From: Arenicola marina
Lineage: Eukaryota > Annelida > Polychaeta > Arenicolidae
NCBI GenBank assembly: GCA_964019135.1
Contig: OZ025253.1
Span: 1,210,233 to 1,274,232 of the forward strand
DNA length: 64,000 nucleotides
Reading direction: 5' to 3'
Below, in pieces: positions 1 to 12,180 of the stretch (its first letter is position 1; each line of letters begins with the position of its first letter). A program made the position numbers and the translations under genes. The notes beneath the pieces are model-generated. The model was not told the DNA's origin, searched no databases, and saw nothing but the letters and a program-made list of their open reading frames with translations.

Positions 1-3000
1 CATACAGTGCACGGTGGGCACACTCCATATGTACGGGGCGTCATACAGTGCACGGTGGTCACACTCCATATGTACGGGGCGTCATACAGCGCACGGTGGG
101 CACACTCCATATGTACAGGGCGTCATACAGCGCACGGTGGTCACACTCCATATGTACGGGGCGTCATACAGCACACGGTGGGCACACTCCATATGTACGG
201 GGCGTCATACAGTGCACGGTGTGCACACTCCATATGTACGGGGCGTCATACAGTGCACGATGGGCACACTCCATATGTACGGGGCGTCATACAGTGCACG
301 GTGGGCACACTCCATATGTACGGGGCGTCATACAGTGCACGGTGGGCACACTCCATATGTACAGGGCGTCATACAGCGCACGGTGGTCACACTCCATATG
401 TACGGGGCGTCATACAGTGCACGGTGGGCACACTCCATATGTACGGGGCGTCATACAGCGCACGGTGGGCACACTCCATATGTACGGGGCGTCATACAGC
501 GCACGGTGGTCACACTCCATATGTACGGGGCGTCATACAGCACACGGTGGGCACACTCCATATGTACGGGGCGTCATACAGCGCACGGTGGGCACACTCC
601 ATATGTACAGGGCGTCATACAGTGCACGGTGGGCACACTCCATATGTACGGGGCGTCATACAGTGCACGGTGGGCACACTCCATATGTACGGGGCGTCAT
701 ACAGTGCACGGTGGGCACACTCCATATGTACGGGGCGTCATACAGTGCACGGTGGGCACACTCCATATGTACGGGGCGTCATACAGCGCACGGTGGGCAC
801 ACTCCATATGTACAGGGCGTCATACAGCGCACGGTGGTCACACTCCATATGTACGGGGCGTCATACAGCACACGGTGGGCACACTCCATATGTACGGGGC
901 GTCATACAGCGCACGGTGGGCACACTCCATATGTACAGGGCGTCATACAGCGCACGGTGGGCACACTCCATATGTACAGGGCGTCATACAGTGCACGGTG
1001 GGCACACTCCATATGTACGGGGCGTCATACAGTGCACGGTGGGCACACTCCATATGTACGGGGCGTCATACAGTGCACGGTGGGCACACTCCATATGTAC
1101 AGGGCGTCATACAGTGCACGGTGGGCACACTCCATATGTACGGGGCGTCATACAGCGCACGGTGGTCACACTCCATATGTACGGGGCGTCATACAGCGCA
1201 CGGTGGGCACACTCCATATGTACGGGGCGTCATACAGTGCACGGTGGGCACACTCCATATGTACAGGGCGTCATACAGTGCACGGTGGGCACACTCCATA
1301 TGTACGGGGCGTCATACAGCGCACGGTGGTCACACTCCATATGTACGGGGCGTCATACAGCGCACGGTGGTCACACTCCATATGTACGGGGCGTCATACA
1401 GCACACGGTGGGCACACTCCATATGTACGGGGCGTCATACAGCGCACGGTGGGCACACTCCATATGTACGGGGCGTCATACAGCGCACGGTGGTCACACT
1501 CCATATGTACGGGGCGTCATACAGCGCACGGTGGGCACACTCCATATGTACGGGGCGTCATACAGCGCACGGTGGGCACACTCCATATGTACGGGGCGTC
1601 ATACAGCGCACGGTGGGCACACTCCATATGTACGGGGCGTCATACAGTGCACGGTGGTCACACTCCATATGTACAGGGCGTCATACAGCACACGGTGGTC
1701 ACACTCCATATGTACGGGGCGTCATACAGCGCACGGTGGGCACACTCCATATGTACGGGGCGTCATACAGCGCACGGTGGGCACACTCCATATGTACGGG
1801 GCGTCATACAGCGCACGGTGGTCACACTCCATATGTACGGGGCGTCATACAGCGCACGGTGGTCACACTCCATATGTACGGGGCGTCATACAGCGCACGG
1901 TGGGCACACTCCATATGTACGGGGCGTCATACAGCGCACGGTGGGCACACTCCATATGTACGGGGCGTCATACAGCGCACGGTGGGCACACTCCATATGT
2001 ACGGGGCGTCATACAGTGCACGGTGGTCACACTCCATATGTACAGGGCGTCATACAGCACACGGTGGTCACACTCCATATGTACGGGGCGTCATACAGCG
2101 CACGGTGGGCACACTCCATATGTACGGGGCGTCATACAGCGCATGGTGGTCACACTCCATATGTACGGGGCGTCATACAGCACACGGTGGTCACACTCCA
2201 TATGTACGGGGCGTCATACAGCGCACGGTGGGCACACTCCATATGTACGGGGCGTCATACAGCACACGGTGGGCACACTCCATATGTACAGGGCGTCATA
2301 CAGCGCACGGTGGGCACACTCCATATGTACGGGGCGTCATACAGCGCACGGTGGGCACACTCCATATGTACGGGGCGTCATACAGTGCACGGTGGGCACA
2401 CTCCATATGTACGGGGCGTCATACAGCACACGGTGGTCACACTCCATATGTACGGGGCGTCATACAGCGCACGGTGGGCACACTCCATATGTACGGGGCG
2501 TCATACAGCGCACGGTGGGCACACTCCATATGTACGGGGCGTCATACAGCGCACGGTGGGCACACTCCATATGTACGGGGCGTCATACAGCGCACGGTGG
2601 TCACACTCCATATGTACGGGGCGTCATACAGCGCATGGTGGTCACACTCCATATGTACGGGGCGTCATACAGCACACGGTGGGCACACTCCATATGTACG
2701 GGGCGTCATACAGCGCACGGTGGGCACACTCCATATGTACGGGGCGTCATACAGCACACGGTGGGCACACTCCATATGTACGGGGCGTCATACAGCGCAC
2801 GGTGGGCACACTCCATATGTACAGGGCGTCATACAGTGCACGGTGGTCACACTCCATATGTACGGGGCGTCATACAGCGCATGGTGGTCACACTCCATAT
2901 GTACGGGGCGTCATACAGCACACGGTGGGCACACTCCATATGTACGGGGCGTCATACAGCGCACGGTGGGCACACTCCATATGTACGGGGCGTCATACAG

Positions 3001-4958
3001 CACACGGTGGGCACACTCCATATGTACGGGGCGTCATACAGCGCACGGTGGGCACACTCCATATGTACAGGGCGTCATACAGTGCACGGTGGTCACACTC
3101 CATATGTACGGGGCGTCATACAGCGCACGGTGGGCACACTCCATATGTACGGGGCGTCATACAGCGCACGGTGGTCACACTCCATATGTACGGGGCGTCA
3201 TACAGCGCACGGTGGGCACACTCCATATGTACGGGGCGTCATACAGCGCACGGTGGTCACACTCCATATGTACGGGGCGTCATACAGCGCATGGTGGTCA
3301 CACTCCATATGTACGGGGCGTCATACAGCACACGGTGGGCACACTCCATATGTACGGGGCGTCATACAGCGCACGGTGGGCACACTCCATATGTACGGGG
3401 CGTCATACAGCACACGGTGGGCACACTCCATATGTACGGGGCGTCATACAGCGCACGGTGGGCACACTCCATATGTACAGGGCGTCATACAGTGCACGGT
3501 GGTCACACTCCATATGTACGGGGCGTCATACAGCGCACGGTGGGCACACTCCATATGTACGGGGCGTCATACAGCACACGGTGGTCACACTCCATATGTA
3601 CGGGGCGTCATACAGCGCACGGTGGGCACACTCCATATGTACGGGGCGTCCTACAGCACACGGTGGTCACACTCCATATGTACGGGGCGTCACACAGCGC
3701 ACGGTGGGCACACTCCATATGTACGGGGCGTCACACAGCGCACGGTGGTCACACTCCATATGTACGGGGCGTCATACAGCGCACGGTGGGCACACTCCAT
3801 ATGTACGGGGCGTCATACAGCGCACGGTGGGCACACTCCATATGTACGGGGCGTCATACAGCGCACGGTGGTCACACTCCATATGTACGGGGCGTCATAC
3901 AGTGCACGGTGGGCACACTCCATATGTACGGGGCGTCATACAGCACACGGTGGGCACACTCCATATGTACGGGGCGTCCTACAGCGCACGGTGGGCACAC
4001 TCCATATGTACGGGGCGTCCTACAGCGCACGGTGGGCACACTCCATATGTACGGGGCGTCATACAGCGCACGGTGGTCACACTCCATATGTACGGGGCGT
4101 CATACAGCGCACGGTGGGCACACTCCATATGTACGGGGCGTCATACAGCGCACGGTGGGCACACTCCATATGTACGGGGCGTCCTACAGCGCACGGTGGG
4201 CACACTCCATATGTACGGGGCGTCCTACAGCGCACGGTGGGCACACTCCATATGTACGGGGCGTCATACAGCGCACGGTGGTCACACTCCATATGTACGG
4301 GGCGTCATACAGTGCACGGTGGGCACACTCCATATGTACAGGGCGTCATACAGCGCACGGTGGGCACACTCCATATGTACGGGGCGTCATACAGCGCACG
4401 GTGGTCACACTCCATATGTACGGGGCGTCATACAGTGCACGGTGGGCACACTCCATATGTACAGGGCGTCATACAGCGCACGGTGGGCACACTCCATATG
4501 TACGGGGCGTCATACAGCGCACGGTGGGCACACTCCATATGTACGGGGCGTCATACAGTGCACGGTGGGCACACTCCATATGTACGGGGCGTCATACAGC
4601 GCACGGTGGGCACACTCCATATGTACGGGGCGTCATACAGTGCACGGTGGGCACACTCCATATGTACGGGGCGTCATACAGCGCACGGTGGGCACACTCC
4701 ATATGTACGGGGCGTCATACAGCGCACGGTGGGCACACTCCATATGTACGGGGCGTCATACAGCGCACGGTGGGCACACTCCATATGTACGGGGCGTCAT
4801 ACAGCGCACGGTGGGCACACTCCATATGTACGGGGCGTCATACAGTGCACGGTGGGCACACTCCATATGTACGGGGCGTCATACAGCGCACGGTGGGCAC
4901 ACTCCATATGTATGGGGCGTCATACAGTGCACGGTGGGCACACTCCATATGTACGGGG
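1..4958. repeat. 41-bp minisatellite, about 121 copies
   Basis: The unit holds CACTCCATATGTACGGGGCG and recurs every 41 bp from the first base of the window, so the array continues to the left. Variants sit at a few fixed places: TGCACGG, CGCACGG or CACACGG; GGGCAC or GGTCAC; ACGGGGC or ACAGGGC; rarely CTACAG or ATGGTGG. Because 41 is not a multiple of 3 and the unit has no forward stop, all three forward frames stay open for over 1600 codons with the same peptide. I see no sign that it is coding. Confidence 0.97.
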
Positions 4959-5065
4959 ACATAACTCGTATCAATGAAGCACCATCCATAATGCTAAAGC
5001 CAAATACACATGTACATACTAACTAGGCTGCATACATATTAATGAGGCCACATGCATATTAATGC
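4959..5065. other. Short unique spacer
   Basis: AT-richer sequence between two arrays, with a small repeat of GCATATTAATG. Nothing gene-like is seen. Confidence 0.6.
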
Positions 5066-5561
5066 GACCTGTACCCGCTGGCCACCCGCCGTGGCCGCTC
5101 ACTGAGGCCGGGTTTGTGTTCCCTTTGTATGAGACCCCACGGCGACCCGTACCCGCTGGCCTTCCGCCGTGGCCGCTCACTGAGGCCGGGTTTGTGTTCC
5201 CCTTGTATAAGACCCCACGGCGACCCGTACCCGCTGGCCACCCGCCGTGGCCGCTCACTGAGGCCGGGTTTGTGTTCCCCTTGTATAAGACCCCACGGCG
5301 ACCCGTACCCGCTGGCCACCCGCCGTGGCCGCTCACTGAGGCCGGGTTTGTGTTCCCCTTGTATAAGACCCCACGGCGACCCGTACCCGCTGGCCACCCG
5401 CCGTGGCCGCTCACTGAGGCCGGGTTTGTGTTCCCCTTGTATAAGACCCCACGGCGACCCGTACCCGCTGGCCACCCGCCGTGGCCGCTCACTGAGGCCG
5501 GGTTTGTGTTCCCCTTGTATGAGACCCCACGGCGACCAGTCCCACGGCGACCAGTCCCACG
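5066..5561. repeat. 78-bp minisatellite, about 6 copies
   Basis: The unit begins GACCCGTACCCGCTGGCC and contains GAGGCCGGGTTTGTGTTC and GTATAAGACCCCACGGC. Copies begin near 5066, 5144, 5222 and so on. It ends in two short GACCAGTCCCACGGC copies. The unit is a multiple of 3, which explains the overlapping open frames on both strands. Confidence 0.95.
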
Positions 5562-5904
5562 GCATGTCGTCTGTCTGCCGCCTGCACGGGAGTTATGCCT
5601 CAACACGACGGAACCCCGAAGTGGGCAGATGTGACCTGCTTATTAATAAGTATGCGACGCTTCCGTAAGTACATTGGCAGAGGCTGGGGGTACGGGGTGG
5701 CCAATCGGGGAATATTGCATTGCTCTAACCTGGCGATCCCCCATGGGACGCCATTTTGTGGCGTGGGGTCACGTGATGACGGTGAGGCAGACAGTGGCGT
5801 CTGTGTCGTTGTTACCATGGATACATCTGTCTTCACATTGGTCACTTTCATATTTGTTTCGTTACCTTGGAAATTATCTTTGTAATTTGCGCATTTGTTT
5901 GGGT
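5562..5904. other. Unique intronic spacer
   Basis: About 340 bp of non-repeated sequence. No coding region, RNA gene or recognisable element is seen. Confidence 0.5.
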
Positions 5905-6397
5905 ACCTTGGTGTTTGGTCACCTTGGTGTTTGGTCACCTTGGTGTTTGGTCACCTTGGTGTTTGGTCACCTTGGTGTTTGGTCACATTGGTGTTTGGTC
6001 ACCTTGGTGTTTGGTCACATTGGTGTTTGGTCACCTTGGTGTTTGGTCACATTGGTGTTTGGTCACATTGGTGTTTGGTCACCTTAGTATTTGGTCACCT
6101 TGGTGTTTGGTCACCTTGATGTTTGGTCACATTGGTGTTTGGTCACCTTGGTGTTTGGTCACCTTGGTGTTTGGTCACCTTGGTGTTTGGTCACATTGGT
6201 GTTTGGTCACCTTGGTGTTTGGTCACCTTGGTGTTTGGTCACCTTGGTGTTTGGTCACCTTGGTGTTTGGTCACCTTGGTGTTTGGTCACCTTGGTGTTT
6301 GGTCACCTTGGTGTTTGGTCACATTGGTGTTTGGTCACATTGGTGTTTGGTCACCTTGGTGTTTGGTCACCTTGCTGTTTAGGCACCTTGGTGTTTT
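5905..6397. repeat. 16-bp minisatellite, about 31 copies
   Basis: The unit is ACCTTGGTGTTTGGTC, with an ACATTGG variant in about a quarter of copies and more degenerate copies at the right end. Confidence 0.96.
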
Positions 6398-7020
6398 TAG
6401 GTACCTTTGATCTATCTCGGTCGCCTTTAATTTGGCCGCCGTGGCATTTACCTTGGTCCCGATGGCATGTAAAGGTTTTGTCCCCATCCCTAAAACTGTT
6501 GTCTGGGGTCCTTCACGAGACAAGCGATGCCCCGCGCCTCGTGTGTGTGGCCCCCACTCCCCGCACCTTGTGTGTGTGGCCCCCACTCTCCTCACAGCTC
6601 TCCCCTCTGGGCCAGTATCGATCTGAGATCTGAGGGGGAGAGGCGGACTATGGACCGCTCAGTGGGCACTGCGGGCCGCCTATACACAGGGCCCCGGGGC
6701 ACGGAGCGACGAGGGGGTGGGGGTCAAGGGGTGCGGCCGGGGGGGGGCCGAAAGGAGCGGCCGGGATGGATGGGGTGAGGGGAGCGGCGGGGGGGGGGCC
6801 GAGGGGAGCGGCGGGGGGGGGACTGAGGGGAGCGACAGGGGGTGGGGGGGGGTGAGGGAAGTGACGGGTGGTGGAGGGGGGTGGGGAGAATCTAATCCAG
6901 TTGTGTTGGGGGAGGAACGGGAGGGAATGTAGATTAAAGAAGGAATGGAGATTGGGTGATTGGGAGATACGGCGGGGAGAAAAGGTTGGATTTAAGATGT
7001 ACGGGCTTGCCAGACAGGGC
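6398..7020. other. Low-complexity spacer with G-rich stretch
   Basis: The left half has a 33-bp duplication around GTGTGTGGCCCCCACTC (6540-6600). 6712-6900 is a G-rich tract with many runs of 5 to 9 G on the + strand. No gene is seen. Confidence 0.6.
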
Positions 7021-7110
7021 CCATGGCTGGGAGAGCCCATGGCTGGGAGAGCCCATGGCTGGGAGAGCCCATGGCTGGGAGAGCGCATGGCTGGGAGAGC
7101 TCATGGCCGT
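7021..7110. repeat. 16-bp repeat, about 6 copies
   Basis: CCATGGCTGGGAGAGC is repeated head to tail and passes directly into the 29-bp array, whose unit shares CTGGGAGC. The larger array may have grown from related sequence. Confidence 0.92.
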
Positions 7111-7111
7111 G

Positions 7112-10100
7112 TTTGTCTCTGGGAGCTGGTGGCCCCCGGGCTTGTCTCTGGGAGCTGGTGGCCCCGGGGCTTGTCTCTGGGAGCTGGTGGCCCCGGGGCT
7201 TGTCTCTGGGAGCTGGTGGCCCCGGGGCTTGTCTCTGGGAGCTGGTGGCCCCGGGGCTTGTCTCTGGGAGCTGGTGGCCCCGGGGCTTGTCTCTGGGAGC
7301 TGGTGGCCCCGGGGCTTGTCTCTGGGAGCTGGTGGCCCCGCGGCTTGTCTCTGGGAGCTGGTGGCCCCGCGGCTTGTCTCTGGGAGCTGGTGGCCCCGGG
7401 GCTTGTCTCTGAGAGCTGGTGGCCCCGGGGCTTGTCTCTGGGAGCTGGTGGCCCCGCGGCTTGTCTCTGGGAGCTGGTGGCCCCGGGGCTTGTCTCTGGG
7501 AGCTGGTGGCCCCGCGGCTTGTCTCTGGGAGCTGGTGGCCCCGCGGCTTGTCTCTGGGAGCTGGTGGCCCCGGGGCTTGTCTCTGGGAGCTGGTGGCCCC
7601 GCGGCTTGTCTCTGGGAGCTGGTGGCCCCGGGGCTTGTCTCTGGGAGCTGGTGGCCCCGCGGCTTGTCTCTGGGAGCTGGTGGCCCCGGGGCTTGTCTCT
7701 GGGAGCTGGTGGCCCCGGGGCTTGTCTCTGGAAGCTGGTGGCCCCGGGGCTTGTCTCTGGGAGCTGGTGGCCCCGGGGCTTGTCTCTGGGAGCTGGTGGC
7801 CCCGGGGCTTGTCTCTGGGAGCTGGTGGCCCCGCGGCTTGTCTCTGGGAGCTGGTGGCCCCGGGGCTTGTCTCTGGGAGCTGGTGGCCCCGGGGCTTGTC
7901 TCTGGGAGCTGGTGGCCCCGGGGCTTGTCTCTGAGAGCTGGTGGCCCCGGGGCTTGTCTCTGGAAGCTGGTGGCCCCGGGGCTTGTCTCTGGGAGCTGGT
8001 GGCCCCGGGGCTTGTCTCTGGGAGCTGGTGGCCCCGGGGCTTGTCTCTGGGAGCTGGTGGCCCCGGGGCTTGTCTCTGGGAGCTGGTGGCCCCGGGGCTT
8101 GTCTCTGGGAGCTGGTGGCCCCGGGGCTTGTCTCTGGGAGCTGGTGGCCCCGGGGCTTGTCTCTGAGAGCTGGTGGCCCCGGGGCTTGTCTCTGGGAGCT
8201 GGTGGCCCCGGGGCTTGTCTCTGGGAGCTGGTGGCCCCGCGGCTTGTCTCTGGGAGCTGGTGGCCCCGCGGCTTGTCTCTGGGAGCTGGTGGCCCCGGGG
8301 CTTGTCTCTGGGAGCTGGTGGCCCCGCGGCTTGTCTCTGGGAGCTGGTGGCCCCGCGGCTTGTCTCTGGGAGCTGGTGGCCCCGGGGCTTGTCTCTGGGA
8401 GCTGGTGGTCCCGCGGCTTGTCTCTGGGAGCTGGTGGCCCCGGGGCTTGTCTCTGGGAGCTGGTGGCCCCGGGGCTTGTCTCTGGGAGCTGGTGGCCCCG
8501 CGGCTTGTCTCTGGGAGCTGGTGGCCCCGCGGCTTGTCTCTGGGAGCTGGTGGCCCCGCGGCTTGTCTCTGGGAGCTGGTGGCCCCGGGGCTTGTCTCTG
8601 GGAGCTGGTGGCCCCGCGGCTTGTCTCTGGGAGCTGGTGGCCCCGGGGCTTGTCTCTGGGAGCTGGTGGCCCCGGGGCTTGTCTCTGGGAGCTGGTGGCC
8701 CCGCGGCTTGTCTCTGGGAGCTGGTGGCCCCGGGGCTTGTCTCTGGGAGCTGGTGGCCCCGCGGCTTGTCTCTGGGAGCTGGTGGCCCCGCGGCTTGTCT
8801 CTGGGAGCTGGTGGCCCCGGGGCTTGTCTCTGGGAGCTGGTGGCCCCGCGGCTTGTCTCTGGGAGCTGGTGGCCCCGGGGCTTGTCTCTGGGAGCTGGTG
8901 GCCCCGCGGCTTGTCTCTGGGAGCTGGTGGCCCCGCGGCTTGTCTCTGGGAGCTGGTGGCCCCGCGGCTTGTCTCTGGGAGCTGGTGGCCCCGGGGCTTG
9001 TCTCTGGGAGCTGGTGGCCCCGGGGCTTGTCTCTGGGAGCTGGTGGCCCCGGGGCTTGTCTCTGGGAGCTGGTGGCCCCGCGGCTTGTCTCTGGGAGCTG
9101 GTGGCCCCGCGGCTTGTCTCTGGGAGCTGGTGGCCCCGGGGCTTGTCTCTGGGAGCTGGTGGCCCCGGGGCTTGTCTCTGGGAGCTGGTGGCCCCGCGGC
9201 TTGTCTCTGGGAGCTGGTGGCCCCGCGGCTTGTCTCTGGGAGCTGGTGGCCCCGGGGCTTGTCTCTGGGAGCTGGTGGCCCCGGGGCTTGTCTCTGGGAG
9301 CTGGTGGCCCCGGGGCTTGTCTCTGGGAGCTGGTGGCCCCGGGGCTTGTCTCTGGGAGCTGGTGGCCCCGGGGCTTGTCTCTGGGAGCTGGTGGCCCCGG
9401 GGCTTGTCTCTGGGAGCTGGTGGCCCCGGGGCTTGTCTCTGGGAGCTGGTGGCCCCGCGGCTTGTCTCTGGGAGCTGGTGGCCCCGCGGCTTGTCTCTGG
9501 GAGCTGGTGGCCCCGGGGCTTGTCTCTGGGAGCTGGTGGCCCCGGGGCTTGTCTCTGGGAGCTGGTGGCCCCGGGGCTTGTCTCTGGGAGCTGGTGGCCC
9601 CGGGGCTTGTCTCTGGGAGCTGGTGGCCCCGGGGCTTGTCTCTGGGAGCTGGTGGCCCCGGGGCTTGTCTCTGGGAGCTGGTGGCCCCGGGGCTTGTCTC
9701 TGGGAGCTGGTGGCCCCGCGGCTTGTCTCTGGGAGCTGGTGGCCCCGCTGCTTGTCTCTGGGAGCTGGTGGCCCCGGGGCTTGTCTCTGGGAGCTGGTGG
9801 CCCCGGGGCTTGTCTCTGGGAGCTGGTGGCCCCGGGGCTTGTCTCTGGGAGCTGGTGGCCCCGGGGCTTGTCTCTGGGAGCTGGTGGCCCCGGGGCTTGT
9901 CTCTGGGAGCTGGTGGCCCCGGGGCTTGTCTCTGGGAGCTGGTGGCCCCGGGGCTTGTCTCTGGGAGCTGGTGGCCCCGCGGCTTGTCTCTGGGAGCTGG
10001 TGGCCCCGGGGCTTGTCTCTGGGAGCTGGTGGCCCCGCGGCTTGTCTCTGGAAGCTGGTGGCCCCGGGGCTTGTCTCTGGGAGCTGGTGGCCCCGGGGCT

Positions 10101-12132
10101 TGTCTCTGGGAGCTGGTGGCCCCGGGGCTTGTCTCTGGGAGCTGGTGGCCCCGCGGCTTGTCTCTGGGAGCTGGTGGCCCCGGGGCTTGTCTCTGGGAGC
10201 TGGTGGCCCCGCGGCTTGTCTCTGGGAGCTGGTGGCCCCGGGGCTTGTCTCTGGGAGCTGGTGGCCCCGCGGCTTGTCTCTGGGAGCTGGTGGCCCCGGG
10301 GCTTGTCTCTGGGAGCTGGTGGCCCCGCGGCTTGTCTCTGGGAGCTGGTGGCCCCGGGGCTTGTCTCTGGGAGCTGGTGGCCCCGGGGCTTGTCTCTGGG
10401 AGCTGGTGGCCCCGCGGCTTGTCTCTGGAAGCTGGTGGCCCCGGGGCTTGTCTCTGGGAGCTGGTGGCCCCGGGGCTTGTCTCTGGGAGCTGGTGGCCCC
10501 GGGGCTTGTCTCTGGGAGCTGGTGGCCCCGCGGCTTGTCTCTGGGAGCTGGTGGCCCCGGGGCTTGTCTCTGGGAGCTGGTGGCCCCGCGGCTTGTCTCT
10601 GGGAGCTGGTGGCCCCGGGGCTTGTCTCTGGGAGCTGGTGGCCCCGCGGCTTGTCTCTGGGAGCTGGTGGCCCCGGGGCTTGTCTCTGGGAGCTGGTGGC
10701 CCCGCGGCTTGTCTCTGGGAGCTGGTGGCCCCGGGGCTTGTCTCTGGGAGCTGGTGGCCCCGCGGCTTGTCTCTGGGAGCTGGTGGCCCCGGGGCTTGTC
10801 TCTGGGAGCTGGTGGCCCCGCGGCTTGTCTCTGGAAGCTGGTGGCCCCGGGGCTTGTCTCTGGGAGCTGGTGGCCCCGGGGCTTGTCTCTGGGAGCTGGT
10901 GGCCCCGGGGCTTGTCTCTGGGAGCTGGTGGCCCCGGGGCTTGTCTCTGGGAGCTGGTGGCCCCGCGGCTTGTCTCTGGGAGCTGGTGGCCCCGGGGCTT
11001 GTCTCTGGGAGCTGGTGGCCCCGGGGCTTGTCTCTGGGAGCTGGTGGCCCCGCGGCTTGTCTCTGGGAGCTGGTGGCCCCGGGGCTTGTCTCTGGGAGCT
11101 GGTGGCCCCGGGGCTTGTCTCTGGGAGCTGGTGGCCCCGCGGCTTGTCTCTGGGAGCTGGTGGCCCCGGGGCTTGTCTCTGGGAGCTGGTGGCCCCGGGG
11201 CTTGTCTCTGGGAGCTGGTGGCCCCGCGGCTTGTCTCTGGGAGCTGGTGGCCCCGCGGCTTGTCTCTGGGAGCTGGTGGCCCCGGGGCTTGTCTCTGGGA
11301 GCTGGTGGCCCCGCGGCTTGTCTCTGGGAGCTGGTGGCCCCGCGGCTTGTCTCTGGGAGCTGGTGGCCCCGGGGCTTGTCTCTGGGAGCTGGTGGCCCCG
11401 GGGCTTGTCTCTGGGAGCTGGTGGCCCCGGGGCTTGTCTCTGGGAGCTGGTGGCCCCGGGACTTGTCTCTGGGAGCTGGTGGCCCCGGGGCTTGTCTCTG
11501 GGAGCTGGTGGCCCCGGGGCTTGTCTCTGGGAGCTGGTGGCCCCGGGGCTTGTCTCTGGGAGCTGGTGGCCCCGCGGCTTGTCTCTGGGAGCTGGTGGCC
11601 CCGGGGCTTGTCTCTGGGAGCTGGTGGCCCCGGGGCTTGTCTCTGGGAGCTGGTGGCCCCGCGGCTTGTCTCTGGAAGCTGGTGGCCCCGGGGCTTGTCT
11701 CTGGGAGCTGGTGGCCCCGGGGCTTGTCTCTGGGAGCTGGTGGCCCCGGGGCTTGTCTCTGGGAGCTGGTGGCCCCGCGGCTTGTCTCTGGGAGCTGGTG
11801 GCCCCGGGGCTTGTCTCTGGGAGCTGGTGGCCCCGCGGCTTGTCTCTGGGAGCTGGTGGCCCCGCGGCTTGTCTCTGGGAGCTGGTGGCCCCGCGGCTTG
11901 TCTCTGGGAGCTGGTGGCCCCGCGGCTTGTCTCTGGGAGCTGGTGGCCCCGGGGCTTGTCTCTGGGAGCTGGTGGCCCCGGGGCTTGTCTCTGGGAGCTG
12001 GTGGCCCCGGGGCTTGTCTCTGGGAGCTGGTGGCCCCGCGGCTTGTCTCTGGGAGCTGGTGGCCCCGGGGCTTGTCTCTGGGAGCTGGTGGCCCCGGGGC
12101 TTGTCTCTGGGAGCTGGTGGCCCCGCGGCTTG
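7112..12132. repeat. 29-bp minisatellite, about 173 copies
   Basis: The unit is CTTGTCTCTGGGAGCTGG followed by TGGCCCCGGGG. Its main variation is one site: CCCCGGGGC or CCCCGCGGC. Rare variants are CTCTGAGAG, CTCTGGAAG and GTGGTCCCG. The unit carries no stop in forward frames and almost none in reverse frames, and 29 is not a multiple of 3, so open frames of up to about 1700 codons appear on both strands. These are judged non-coding. Confidence 0.97.
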
Positions 12133-12180
12133 TACTCGGTACCCAATCACACGCACCTTATGCCCTTAAAAAGGGTTCAG
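12133..12180. other. Short spacer between two large arrays
   Basis: Forty-eight bases of unique sequence separate the 29-bp and 43-bp arrays. Confidence 0.6.

Noticed and set aside
7-5026. Three overlapping open frames of over 1600 codons on the + strand
   Set aside because: They are the same peptide repeat in each frame of a stop-free 41-bp satellite, with no start context, domain, or unique sequence.
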